This document shows positions 55,479 through 64,000 of a stretch of DNA of 64,000 bases, one piece after another; position 1 is the stretch's first letter, and each line of letters begins with the position of its first letter. The position numbers were made by a program, and so were the translations under genes. The stretch comes from CAZTVF01 sp964616985 (GTDB taxonomy: Bacteria > Planctomycetota > Phycisphaerae > SM23-33), in assembly GCA_964616985.1 (NCBI GenBank), contig CAZTVF010000005.1:15061-79060 (forward strand). The letters run 5' to 3'. Under the pieces are notes generated by a model. The model made no database searches, was not told the DNA's origin, and saw only the letters and a program-made list of their open reading frames with translations.

Positions 55479-57148
55479 ACGCGCAGGAACTTACCGCCCT
55501 GTTGGATCGCCTTCGCCGTGAACCGCACGAGACGGAGTGGCTGGAGTTCAAGGAGAACCAATATGAGCCGCAGCTTCTCGGCGAGTATCTCTCCGCGCTG
55601 GCCAACGCGGCCTGCCTGGCCGGCAAGCCGCGAGGCTACCTTGTGTTTGGCGTCCAGGATCAAACCCATGCCGTGGTGGGCACGCTGTTCGACCCCCACG
55701 CGGCCAAGGGCAAGGGGAATCAGGATTTGCTGGTGTGGCTGGCGATGGGGCTCCAGCCCAATATCGGCTTTGAAGTCCACATCCTCGCCCACCCCAAGGG
55801 CAAGGTGATTTTCTTCGAAGTCTGGCCGGCATGGGATCGGCCGGTCCGCTTCTATGGTGCGGCCTTCATCCGCGTCGGTTCGAGCAAGACCGAACTCCAC
55901 AAGCATCCGGAGAAGGAGCGGGCCATCTGGTCGCGCCGCACAGATTGGTCGGGCCATGTGTGCGAAGGCGCGACGCTAGCCGACCTGGATGCCGCCGCGT
56001 TGGTGAAAGCACGCGAGCAGTTCCGTATCAAGGCCCCAAAGCAGGCTGCCGAAGTCGGCGATTGGGATGATGCCACCTTTCTCAACAAGGCCCGGCTCAC
56101 GGTCCGCGGCGCGGTCACGAACGCCGCGCTCCTGTTGCTGGGAAAGCCTGAATCCGCCACGCTGTTGTCGCCAGCCGTGGCGCGGATCTCTTGGATTCTC
56201 AAGGACGCCCAGAACCGGGAACTGGATTACGAGCATTTCGGCCCGCCCTTCCTGCTTCAGGTGGATCGCGTCCTTGGCCGCATCCGCAACCTGAACATCC
56301 GCACCCTGCCCAGCGGCACATTGTTTCCGCAGGAGATCACGCAATACGATCCGTGGGTCATCCGCGAGGCGTTGCATAACGCGATCGCCCATCAGGACTA
56401 TGGCCTGCGCGGGCATGTGAACGTGGTGGAAACGCCTTCGTCCGTCCTGCTGACCAATGTGGGAAGCTTTCTCCCGGGAGACGTGGACAAGGTCATCCGG
56501 CAGGACGCGCCGCTGGAAATCTACCGCAACCCGTTTCTCGCCGAAGCGATGGTGAACCTGAACATGATTGATACCCAGGGCGGCGGCATCAAACTGATGT
56601 TCCAGAAGCAGATGAAGCGTTTCTTCCCGATGCCGGATTACAACCTGACCGAGCCCGATCGCGTGCAGGTTTCGATTCCGGGAAACATCCTCGACGAGCA
56701 ATACAGCCGGTTGCTCATGGATCGTGCCGATCTCGATCTGTGGCAGGTCATTCTCCTCGACCGAGTCCAGAAACGCCTGCGCATCACGCCCGAGGCCCAT
56801 CGCCTGCTAAAGTCGGCGGGGCTGGTGGAAGGGCGCTACCCCAACCTGCTCATCGCCGCCAGGGTAGCCAAACTCACCGGGCAAAGGGCGCGGCACATCC
56901 GCGAACGCGGCTTCAGCAAGCAGTATTACCTGGACGCCATCGAGGCGCTCGTCCGCGAGCACCAGCCGATTCCACGTGGGGAGATTGACCGCCTGCTGAT
57001 GGACAAGCTGCCCGAGGTCCTGAACGAGAAGCAGAAGAAGATGAAGATTCACAATCTCATGGCTGAACTTGCCCGAAAGAGCAAAATCGAGAACCGAGGC
57101 AGCCGCGCGAAGCCGGCGTGGCATACCGTGAATAAGCCCGGCAATTAA
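55475..57148 (+). CDS. Schlafen AlbA_2-domain protein in the R-M operon
   Basis: The 557-residue protein begins with an AlbA_2/Schlafen domain (HETEWLEFKENQYEPQLLGEYLSALANAACLAGKPRGYLVFGVQDQ; RFYGAAFIRVGSSKTELHKHPEKERAIW, about residues 15-145). An HATPase_c_4-like region follows (about 285-400: QYDPWVIREALHNAIAHQDYGLRGHVNVVETPSSVLLTNVGSFLPG; NMIDTQGGGIKLMFQKQMKRFFPMPDY). A C-terminal winged-helix-like part completes it. Such proteins commonly ride in type I R-M operons, but their role (RNA- or nucleotide-linked control, or extra defence) is unsettled. Overlap of 4 bp with hsdS shows tight operon membership. Confidence 0.85.
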   Translation: MNAQELTALLDRLRREPHETEWLEFKENQYEPQLLGEYLSALANAACLAGKPRGYLVFGVQDQTHAVVGTLFDPHAAKGKGNQDLLVWLAMGLQPNIGFEVHILAHPKGKVIFFEVWPAWDRPVRFYGAAFIRVGSSKTELHKHPEKERAIWSRRTDWSGHVCEGATLADLDAAALVKAREQFRIKAPKQAAEVGDWDDATFLNKARLTVRGAVTNAALLLLGKPESATLLSPAVARISWILKDAQNRELDYEHFGPPFLLQVDRVLGRIRNLNIRTLPSGTLFPQEITQYDPWVIREALHNAIAHQDYGLRGHVNVVETPSSVLLTNVGSFLPGDVDKVIRQDAPLEIYRNPFLAEAMVNLNMIDTQGGGIKLMFQKQMKRFFPMPDYNLTEPDRVQVSIPGNILDEQYSRLLMDRADLDLWQVILLDRVQKRLRITPEAHRLLKSAGLVEGRYPNLLIAARVAKLTGQRARHIRERGFSKQYYLDAIEALVREHQPIPRGEIDRLLMDKLPEVLNEKQKKMKIHNLMAELARKSKIENRGSRAKPAWHTVNKPGN

Positions 57149-57160
57149 CAAAGGAAAACC

Positions 57161-57316
57161 ATGATTGAACTAGATCAACTCCGAGATACAGCCGCACAAG
57201 TGCTTGCAGGCCAGCGGGTTGTCCTTTGTTCGGATTACCGTGCTTCCTGGGGTTTATCAAAGGCTCAAACAAAGGCCGGGACGCCAAGGCCACGCATACC
57301 GGGGGTACGGTTATGA
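57161..57316 (+). CDS. Small gene (51 codons) coupled to hsdR
   Basis: Between the Schlafen gene and hsdR, an ATG preceded by AAAGGA with 5-bp spacing opens a frame MIELDQLRDTAAQVLAGQRV... of 51 residues. Its TGA overlaps the hsdR ATG as ATGA, exactly like the other junctions of this operon. The N-terminal helix looks protein-like; the second half (SKAQTKAGTPRPRIPGVRL) is basic and Pro-rich and may be disordered or the tail of a decayed gene. No family recognised. Coupling, ribosome site and position support translation; possible roles are an R-M control peptide or just a leader for hsdR. Confidence 0.5.
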   Translation: MIELDQLRDTAAQVLAGQRVVLCSDYRASWGLSKAQTKAGTPRPRIPGVRL

Positions 57317-60315
57317 CCACGGACATCAGCGAAAAAGGTCTCGAATCGCTCATCATGCGTCACATGACCGGCGCGGACGGCTTGGCCGCCCAGGCAGGCA
57401 TTTCGGCCGAGCCGCCAGCGCCCTGCGGCGGCAGCGGCTACATCGCGGGCAGCGCGAAGGAGTATGACCGGGCCCACGCGCTTGACGTGGTGCAGCTTTT
57501 CGCCTTCCTGCGAGCCACCCAACCCGACGCGTTCAAGAAACTGTCGCTGGCCGACGCCGACGACCCCAAGGATATCAACCGGCTCAAGTTCCTCGCCCGC
57601 CTCTCGTCCGAGATCGGAAAGCGCGGCGTCATCGACGTGCTCCGCAAGGGCCTGGACCACGGGCCAGTGCACTTCGACCTCTTCTACGGCACGCCCTCGG
57701 AGGGCAACGCGACCGCGGCGGCGCTGCATGCCAAGAATCGCTTCTCGATCACGCGGCAGGTTGCCTACAGCACCGACGAGACGCGCCGCGCTTTGGACCT
57801 GTGCCTGTTCATCAACGGCATGCCCATTGCCACCTTCGAGCTGAAGAACAGCCTCACCAAGCAGACGGTGGAGGACGCGGTGGAGCAGTACCGCCGCGAC
57901 CGCGACCCGCGCGAACGGCTGTTCCAGTTCGGTCGCTGCGTGGTGCACTTTGCGGTGGATGACAGCGAGGTGCGGATGTGCACCGAGCTCAAGGGCAAGG
58001 GCTCGTGGTTCCTGCCCTTCAACAAGGGCTACAACGACGGCGCGGGCAACCCGCCAAACCCGCAGGGACTCAAGACCGACTACCTCTGGAAGGAAGTGCT
58101 CACCCCGGTTGGGCTGACCGACATCCTCGAAAACTACGCCCAGATCGTCGAGATGAAGCACGCGAAGACGGGCCGGAAGAAACGCAGCCAGGTCTTCCCT
58201 CGCTACCACCAGCTGGGCGTGGTGCGCAAGGCCCTGGCTGACGTGCGCGCCCGCGGCGCGGGGAAGCGGTACCTGGTGCAGCACTCGGCGGGCAGCGGGA
58301 AGTCGAATTCCATCGCCTGGCTCGCGCACCAGCTCATCGGCGTCAAGCGCGGCGGCAAGGAGGTGTTCGACTCGGTGATCGTGGTCACCGACCGGCGCCT
58401 CCTCGACGATCAGATCCAGAAGACCATCAAGCAGTTCATGCAGGTGGGCGCGACTGTGGGGCACGCGGAGCACTCGGGCGACCTGCGTAAGTTCATTGAA
58501 CAAGGCAAGAAGATCATCGTCTCAACGGTGCAGAAGTTCCCCTTCATCCTCGACGAAATCGCGGCCGAAGGGGGCAAGGCCTTTGCCATTGTCATCGACG
58601 AGGCCCACTCCAGCCAAGGCGGCAAGTCTTCGGCGGCCATGAGCAAGGCACTGGGCGGCCCGACGGATGAGGAAAAGGACACTGAAGACACGGTAAATGA
58701 GGCCCTCGAAAAGCGAGCGGCGGCGCGCAAGATGCTGACCAACGCCAGCTACTTCGCCTTCACCGCCACGCCCAAGTCCAAAACGCTTGAGATGTTCGGC
58801 GATGCGCTGCCTCCCGACGCCGAGGGCAAGGTCGAGCGCAAGCCCTTCCACAGTTACACGATGAAGCAAGCGATCGATGAGCGGTTCATTCTCGATGTAC
58901 TCAAGACCTACACGCCGGTGGAGAGCTATTACAAGCTGGTCAAGAAGATCGAGGACGACCCCGAGTTCGACAGTAAGAAGGCGAAGAAGAAGCTGCGCCA
59001 CTATGTCGAAAGCCACGACCACGCGATCCGGCTCAAGGCCGAGATCATGGTGGACCACTTCCACGAGCAGGTGCTCGCACCCGGGAAGATCGGCGGGCAG
59101 GCGCGGGCAATGGTGGTGACCAGTGGCATTGAGCGCGCGATACAATACTTCCACGCGTTCAAGACTTATCTTGCGGAACGCAAGAGCCCCTATCAGGCGA
59201 TCGTCGCCTTCTCCGGGGAGCACGATTACAGCGGCGCCAAGGTCAGCGAGGTATCGCTCAACGGTTTTCCGAGCGGGGACATCGCCGAGAAGATTCAGAG
59301 CGACCCGTACCGCTTCCTGATCTGCGCCGACAAGTTCCAGACCGGCTACGACGAACCGCTCCTGCACACGATGTATGTGGACAAGCCGCTCTCGGGCATC
59401 AAGGCGGTGCAGACACTTTCGCGTCTGAACCGCGCGCACCCGCAGAAACACGACTGCTTCGTGCTCGACTTCCAGAACAATAGCGAGACCATCACTTTTG
59501 CCTTCCAGGACTACTATCGCACGACGCTCTTGAGCAATGAGACCGACCCCAACAAACTGCACGACATGAAGGGCGCACTCGATAGCGCGCAGGTGTATTC
59601 GTCCGAGCAGGTGCAGAAGGTCGTAGAGTTGTTCCTCGCAGGAGCCGACCGCGACATGCTCGACCCGATCCTTGATGGCTGCGTGGCGGTTTACACCAGC
59701 ACTCTAGACGAAGACCAGCAGGTGGACTTCAAGGGCAAGGCGAAGGCCTTCTGCCGAACATACGACTTCCTCGCCTCGGTGATGCCCTACACCAATGCTG
59801 AGTGGGAGAAGCTCTCGATCATGCTCAACCTGCTCACCCCCAAACTTCCCGCCCCGAAGGAGGAGGACCTCGCCAAGGGCATCCTCGAAGCCATCGACAT
59901 GGACAGCTACCGCGTCGAGAAGAAGGCGGTAATGAAGATTGCGCTCGCGGATGAAGACGCGAAGATTGAGCCCGCCCCAGCCGATGGGGGAGGCCACAAG
60001 CCCGAGCCCGAGCTAGACCGGCTGAGCAACATTCTCAAGAGCTTCAACGAGACGTTCGGCACCCTGTTCACCGACGCCGACCGAGTCGCCCGTCGTATCC
60101 GTGACGACATTGCGCCGAAGGTCGCCGCCGACGCGGCTTACCAAAACGCCAAGGAAAATACGCCGCACACCGCTCGCATGGCCCACGACCAGGCGCTGGG
60201 CAAGGTGATGCAGCATCTGCTCAAGGAAGACACCCAGGTCTATAAGCAGTTCGTGGAAAACGAATCGTTCCGTCGCTTCGTCGGCGACATGGTGTATGCG
60301 CTCACGAGTCAGTGA
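57313..60315 (+). CDS. hsdR: Type I restriction endonuclease subunit R
   Basis: The 1000-residue motor/nuclease has an N-terminal PD-(D/E)xK-type nuclease with ATFELKN (about residues 173-179) and the YRRDRDP helix after it. Helicase motifs follow: Walker A HSAGSGKSNSIAW (about 320-332), DEAH in IVIDEAHSSQGG (about 427), FAFTATPK, and CADKFQTGYDEPLLHTMYVDKPLSGIKAVQTLSRLNRAHP (motifs V-VI). The C-terminal third is the helical HsdM-binding region. The ATG giving MTTDISEKGLESLIM is chosen because it overlaps the upstream small gene's stop; an earlier in-frame start has no family match. The complex cleaves unmethylated DNA at a distance after translocation. Confidence 0.93.
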   Translation: MTTDISEKGLESLIMRHMTGADGLAAQAGISAEPPAPCGGSGYIAGSAKEYDRAHALDVVQLFAFLRATQPDAFKKLSLADADDPKDINRLKFLARLSSEIGKRGVIDVLRKGLDHGPVHFDLFYGTPSEGNATAAALHAKNRFSITRQVAYSTDETRRALDLCLFINGMPIATFELKNSLTKQTVEDAVEQYRRDRDPRERLFQFGRCVVHFAVDDSEVRMCTELKGKGSWFLPFNKGYNDGAGNPPNPQGLKTDYLWKEVLTPVGLTDILENYAQIVEMKHAKTGRKKRSQVFPRYHQLGVVRKALADVRARGAGKRYLVQHSAGSGKSNSIAWLAHQLIGVKRGGKEVFDSVIVVTDRRLLDDQIQKTIKQFMQVGATVGHAEHSGDLRKFIEQGKKIIVSTVQKFPFILDEIAAEGGKAFAIVIDEAHSSQGGKSSAAMSKALGGPTDEEKDTEDTVNEALEKRAAARKMLTNASYFAFTATPKSKTLEMFGDALPPDAEGKVERKPFHSYTMKQAIDERFILDVLKTYTPVESYYKLVKKIEDDPEFDSKKAKKKLRHYVESHDHAIRLKAEIMVDHFHEQVLAPGKIGGQARAMVVTSGIERAIQYFHAFKTYLAERKSPYQAIVAFSGEHDYSGAKVSEVSLNGFPSGDIAEKIQSDPYRFLICADKFQTGYDEPLLHTMYVDKPLSGIKAVQTLSRLNRAHPQKHDCFVLDFQNNSETITFAFQDYYRTTLLSNETDPNKLHDMKGALDSAQVYSSEQVQKVVELFLAGADRDMLDPILDGCVAVYTSTLDEDQQVDFKGKAKAFCRTYDFLASVMPYTNAEWEKLSIMLNLLTPKLPAPKEEDLAKGILEAIDMDSYRVEKKAVMKIALADEDAKIEPAPADGGGHKPEPELDRLSNILKSFNETFGTLFTDADRVARRIRDDIAPKVAADAAYQNAKENTPHTARMAHDQALGKVMQHLLKEDTQVYKQFVENESFRRFVGDMVYALTSQ

Positions 60316-60352
60316 TGGGCGAAGCTGACGGACTTGGCCGGCCAGATGGCAT

Positions 60353-61420
60353 TCACCCTCGGCCCGCCCCGGGCGCCAGGAAGCTGGTGGCGACGCGGAA
60401 GGCGCGGACCTTGGCCTGGTAGCCGTTGCCGAACCAGATGGAGGCGAGGCGGCGCTCGCCGTTCAGGCCTGTCTGCTTGTGGTCGATGTACTCGGTGACG
60501 CCGTTGTAGGCCGCCCAGAGCGTGCCGCGGGTGCCTGGCAGGTCCATCCCCTTGCCCTTCTCGAAGAAGTACCGGGACCATCGCCGATGGGTCAGCACTC
60601 GCTCCATCGCGACTTGCCGCCGCTGTTCGGCAAGGGAAGAAGCCGCAGCGCGACCAGCGGAAGAGGCGGCTTCAGAATCGGATGACATGCCGGGGGAGTC
60701 GGGAAAGACAAGCTTGAGATACTCGTCCAGCCGCTTGGTATCCATCTGAAGCCTCGCGAACGCCTGGAAGGACTTCTCGATGCCGCTGAAGGTTTCCGTC
60801 ACGATCCCCAGAAGCTCGGTTGCCTGCTGGAGCCGTTGATGCACGTCGGGAGCGTGGCGTATCCGGATCGTTCGCCCGCGGTTGAGCGCCATCGTCAGGG
60901 TGTTCTGGCAGACCACGCGGATGGGGGTGAACTTCACCTGGACGCTGCTGCTGCCATCGTGGCTGTTGCTCAGGAGCAGATACTTGTCCGCAACGTCATC
61001 GCCGACCACCTGGATAGTCCCGGGGAGCTTGGCCAGCATCCAGACGCGTTCACCCTTGCCCAGGGCGCCGGCGGTGTGGTAGATGGCGGCGCCCTGCCCC
61101 ACGATGGAGTCGAAGAACGCGAAGGCTTCCCGGTTCTGGAGAGGCGTGTAGTCCTTCCCGAGGACGCCGAAGACAGGGCCGTCGGGCTCGCCGGGGTTTC
61201 CGCCGCGAAGGATCGCGACGTTGTCCTTGATGGGGTAGAGACACCCGTTGCCGATTGCGTAGAGGGGCCGCTTGACGACCTCCCAGTCGAGGTTCGCCGC
61301 CTGAATGGCTTCCTCGGCAGTGGCGGGCTTGTTCAGCTTGGTCCCCAGGCCGTGCCAGGGCTCATCCCCAACGTACATCATCGAGGCCTTGCCGTCTTGG
61401 ATGTGAAGCTCGTGCGCCAT
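60353..61420 (-). CDS. DUF932 phage/plasmid-like protein
   Basis: The 355-residue protein matches DUF932/TIGR03299: MAHELHIQDGKASMMYVGDEPWHGLGTKLNKPATAEEAIQAANLDWEVVKRPLYA, VFGVLGKDYTPLQNREAFAFFDSIVGQGAAIYHTAGALGKGERVWMLAKLPG, and LLLSNSHDGSSSVQVKFTPIRVVCQNTLTMAL. Members are found on phages and plasmids; the function is unknown. The ATG is chosen for GGAG 7 bp upstream; three earlier in-frame ATGs exist. It is convergent with hsdR (37-bp gap), so it is not part of that operon. Confidence 0.88.
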   Translation of the reverse strand: MAHELHIQDGKASMMYVGDEPWHGLGTKLNKPATAEEAIQAANLDWEVVKRPLYAIGNGCLYPIKDNVAILRGGNPGEPDGPVFGVLGKDYTPLQNREAFAFFDSIVGQGAAIYHTAGALGKGERVWMLAKLPGTIQVVGDDVADKYLLLSNSHDGSSSVQVKFTPIRVVCQNTLTMALNRGRTIRIRHAPDVHQRLQQATELLGIVTETFSGIEKSFQAFARLQMDTKRLDEYLKLVFPDSPGMSSDSEAASSAGRAAASSLAEQRRQVAMERVLTHRRWSRYFFEKGKGMDLPGTRGTLWAAYNGVTEYIDHKQTGLNGERRLASIWFGNGYQAKVRAFRVATSFLAPGAGRG

Positions 61421-61947
61421 GTGATCGCTCCATTCCTGGCCCATGCCGGGCCTCATGTTGCCGTCAACCACACGACATTATCCGTCCGAGGTGTGACAGG
61501 AGTGGTCGCACACTTCGGCGGGTTTCCGGATACGGCCGACACGTGCAGGGCCAGGCTTGGCCAACAGAAGATGCAGTCTTACTGCCCCAACAAATCTGCA
61601 TGTATTCTAGCCTGACCTCCTGCAGGAGCAAGCGATAAGCCCATTTGGGCTCTCCTGTTCGGCGGATGTGCTTCAACTTTTGCTGTTTGCAGGCCTTATG
61701 TCCCGATTCGTGCTCAGTGCTCTGCCGTTTACAAACGGTGCTTTCGGACACGGAAATGACCAGCCGAAGGGCCGCATTGTCAAACGCGATTGTTTGGGCA
61801 AGAGGTTCTGGCGTGGAAGGATTCCGTGTGCATAATGAAAGGCCTCGGGAGGCCCGCCGGCCAGCGGGCCATTCGCCCCGGCGGCGTCTGTCGTTCTCAC
61901 CTGTCCGACAGACCCGCCGGGACGACCCGCAGATAGACGGGTGAACA
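61421..61947. other. Gap of about 530 bp with no recognised gene
   Basis: Lies between the divergent DUF932 gene and the unknown 676-residue gene, so promoters for both are expected. Overlapping frames on both strands (for example 61645-61944 plus, 61464-62030 minus) have basic, low-complexity translations and no family signal. Base composition is nearer 55-58% GC, lower than the rest. A short inverted repeat CGTCTGTCGTTCTCACC... TGTCCGACAGACCCGCC occurs near 61887-61918. Confidence 0.4.
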
Positions 61948-63978
61948 ATGCCGCCGTATTTCTTGACCGTGAGCCCAGTGCATGCGGTGATTGGGCCTGT
62001 CCCGGAAGAGGGCTTGGTAGAACCGTCCACAGTCCCGGTTGTCGCTGGCTTGGCGTTCTATCAGACCGATCTGGAGATCGTGGCAAAGGAGCTTGTTCGC
62101 TTGTTCGAGACTAGCGGACCGGCTTGCCTGGCCGCGCCCGATGCCGCCTTTAATGTTACGCCTCCGCCTAGCTACGAATTGTGCGACGGGGCGGACCTCC
62201 GCGTTTCGCAACGTGTGCTCTACCTGGACGCGATTGAGAAGGTGGCGAAGGACATGCAGCTTGGTCAATGGGGCGTGCAACAGGGCGGCGGGGAAGGGCT
62301 GGGGCAGATACGGGTGTTCCTCATGCGCTGCCACGAACAGGCGGGGCAATGGGAGCCGATGATACGCGAAGAGTTGGGGATTGACGACCGCGCCAGAGGA
62401 TTGCTGGGCGGTCGTTCGCCGACGCCTCTCACCGATGCTCTTGCGAGACTGTTGAGGGTAGTCGAAAAACATAGGCTGATGTTCCTTTTCTTCGGTCTTC
62501 CCAAGCAGCTAAAAGGCAGGAATCATGGATGGGAAACCCTGCATGCCGACGACCTGCAACGGTCACAGATACCCCATGACGATATAGACGCCGAAGGCGA
62601 ATTCCTATTTCGCCATCGTTTCACGCTGGAGCAATTCGCCCAAACAGCGATATCCACATTCGGCCCCGGTGAAGGCTTCAAGCCGTGCGAGTTGACGAGC
62701 GATGGGAAGCAGATTGAAATTGAAGGTGGCAGCTTGCCGTATTGGTCATTCGATGAATTGGCCTGCGGCTACCTTGAGCAGTCCAGCGACGCACTTCTGG
62801 CCTGCTGCAAGCTAGTGATTTCTAACGATCCCGCGCCGCAAGTGCGCCAACTCGTCCAAAGGGTTGCCAATGTGACGCACGATTCCGGGCAGTCCAAGTG
62901 GTACTCGTCGATGCTGGTGCGGTGGGGGTATCTGGCGCAACTCGATGAAGTTGTTCTTGCAATCAAGAAGTCGCTGGCAGGCTTGGATGACGATAACTCA
63001 ACCGTTGACGTAGAGGGCACCGCCGAGCAACGGGGCGCAGCGCCCGGTGTTCCCACGGCCGGGCCGGGCCCCGAGACAGAAGCCAGCGACCCATTTGCCG
63101 AGTCAGAAGAGGAAGATGAAATCCCAAGAAAGGGGCTATTCGCGGATCCTATCGTCTGGATGCGACGCGAGAACCGCTGGCAGCGCGAGGTTGGCCGGCA
63201 TGCGCCCACGTCGGCGGACGAGATGATCGCGATTATGAAGGAACTTGCTATCCCGATTCCTGCCGAGGTTGCTTCTCGCGTCGCGGAAATCACCGACATG
63301 ATGGACGACCTGGACGCCGCCGACGATATGCTAATCAATGCCATCAAGAACGACCGGAAACCCGCCGCCGATAGTGCGAACAAAGACACAGCGCCGGCCG
63401 CCGGGCAGGAATCCAACCCCGACTTCGCGCGCGGCCTGTCCGGGGCAATTGCGGCCGCTGTCTGCGTCAATGAATTGGACAGGATGAAGCTTCTCTATCC
63501 GCACAGCATCAACGAGGACGAAATCGCGAGGCTTCGCAAGACGCTGGCGGATTGGATTGAAACCGTCCTGGGCGGACAGGGCTTCGAGCAAGTCAAGAAG
63601 GCCATGTCCGACCCAGCATGGAAGGCTTGCGGAGATTCCTCCCGACCTGGGCTGTTGCTCTTGTTCCACCCCGAGGTCAAGGTGACCAACGACAAGGCGG
63701 CAGACTGGGAGCGCATGGCCGCTATTGTTGCGGCTGGACAGAAGCAGTCGCCCGTTGCGGAAATCGTCGCCCGTGTTCAGCAGATACAGATATGTGACTG
63801 TCGGATGCCGGAGCCCGTCAACGACAAGACATACCAGGAACCCAAACGGCTGTTGATGATGCTACAGCACTATTGGGGGCTTTGCAGGGCCTTGGTGCTA
63901 GACCAAACGGACGCCGAGATAGGCTGGCAGCCCCATCCCCTTCTTCCGCTTACGCAGATTCAAATCCGAGATGCATAA
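61948..63978 (+). CDS. Unrecognised 676-residue island protein
   Basis: No family recognised. The N-terminal third (about 1-300) is mixed alpha/beta with motifs such as GLAFYQTDLEIVAKELVRLFETSG and YLDAIEKVAKDMQLGQWG. A middle part holds SLPYWSFDELACGYLEQSSDALLACCKLVI. A low-complexity acidic linker (about 350-395, GPGPETEASDPFAESEEEDE) leads to a helical C-terminal part (DEMIAIMKELAIPIPAEVASRVAEITDMMDDLDAADDMLINAI...). No signal peptide or membrane segments. It stands alone on the island downstream of the restriction genes and could be a defence, mobilisation or cargo protein. The reading frame is closed by TAA 20 bp before the window end. Confidence 0.7.
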   Translation: MPPYFLTVSPVHAVIGPVPEEGLVEPSTVPVVAGLAFYQTDLEIVAKELVRLFETSGPACLAAPDAAFNVTPPPSYELCDGADLRVSQRVLYLDAIEKVAKDMQLGQWGVQQGGGEGLGQIRVFLMRCHEQAGQWEPMIREELGIDDRARGLLGGRSPTPLTDALARLLRVVEKHRLMFLFFGLPKQLKGRNHGWETLHADDLQRSQIPHDDIDAEGEFLFRHRFTLEQFAQTAISTFGPGEGFKPCELTSDGKQIEIEGGSLPYWSFDELACGYLEQSSDALLACCKLVISNDPAPQVRQLVQRVANVTHDSGQSKWYSSMLVRWGYLAQLDEVVLAIKKSLAGLDDDNSTVDVEGTAEQRGAAPGVPTAGPGPETEASDPFAESEEEDEIPRKGLFADPIVWMRRENRWQREVGRHAPTSADEMIAIMKELAIPIPAEVASRVAEITDMMDDLDAADDMLINAIKNDRKPAADSANKDTAPAAGQESNPDFARGLSGAIAAAVCVNELDRMKLLYPHSINEDEIARLRKTLADWIETVLGGQGFEQVKKAMSDPAWKACGDSSRPGLLLLFHPEVKVTNDKAADWERMAAIVAAGQKQSPVAEIVARVQQIQICDCRMPEPVNDKTYQEPKRLLMMLQHYWGLCRALVLDQTDAEIGWQPHPLLPLTQIQIRDA

Positions 63979-64000
63979 ACGCGATGCTTCCGCAGCACCT

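Noticed and set aside
61645..61944. 99-codon plus-strand frame in the island gap
   Set aside because: Basic, low-complexity C-terminal part, no ribosome-binding site, and overlapping frames on the other strand are equally long.

Overview
The window is about 65% GC and gene-dense. It looks like a chromosome segment of a planctomycete, most likely of the Phycisphaerae group. The pointers are many secreted glycan-active proteins, several uroporphyrinogen-decarboxylase-like (URO-D) methyltransferase homologues, a TIGR03790-like protein, a formylglycine-enzyme/HEAT/CBM9 chimera, PF12831-type FAD oxidoreductases, and intergenic spaces packed with short palindromic repeats. This placement is an inference from gene content; no rRNA or marker tree is available here.

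Region 1 (1-11.9 kb) is mostly housekeeping: the 3' end of smc, rimO, pgsA-uppP (overlapping), coaD, a secreted HEAT-like protein, then on the minus strand a DUF58 protein overlapping nadD and a secreted AMMECR1-like/alpha-toroid protein. The gaps hold several repeat families.

Region 2 (12.4-25 kb) carries a GH35 beta-galactosidase, a TIGR03790-like secreted protein and a secreted beta-helix protein. Next comes a small regulon: a URO-D-like methyltransferase divergent from an IclR regulator across an 18-bp perfect palindrome, two tandem QueG/reductive-dehalogenase-like iron-sulfur proteins, and a U32-type protein. This set resembles a corrinoid-dependent demethylation or reductive module. Two copies of a ~110-130 bp palindromic element occur here; their arms and flanks have the same orientation but their loops are reversed.

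Region 3 (25-35.4 kb, minus strand) is a co-directional run: nucleoside hydrolase, URO-D, GH35/DUF5597, URO-D, FGE-HEAT-CBM9 protein, secreted alpha/beta hydrolase, FAD oxidoreductase. Region 4 (35.6-49.4 kb) has aroA, tRNA-Lys with its own promoter and terminator, a dicarboxylate/amino-acid symporter whose tail is built from a duplicated dispersed repeat, a YceH-like protein, a secreted-polysaccharide-type beta-propeller protein, a small ACT-like regulator, a methyltransferase, a B12-binding radical SAM protein, and a three-gene set (DapA/NanA-like aldolase, sialidase-like protein, FAD oxidoreductase fused to a sialidase-like propeller) that may handle sialic acid or related sugars.

Region 5 (50.8-64 kb) is a genomic island. 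It starts at a 3' fragment of a tRNA-Gly gene (attachment-site scar) and holds a DUF5681 phage-type gene, a complete type I restriction-modification operon (hsdM, hsdS, Schlafen AlbA_2 protein, a 51-codon small gene, hsdR) joined by 4-bp stop/start overlaps, a DUF932 phage/plasmid protein, and an unrecognised 676-residue protein. The right end of the island is outside the window.
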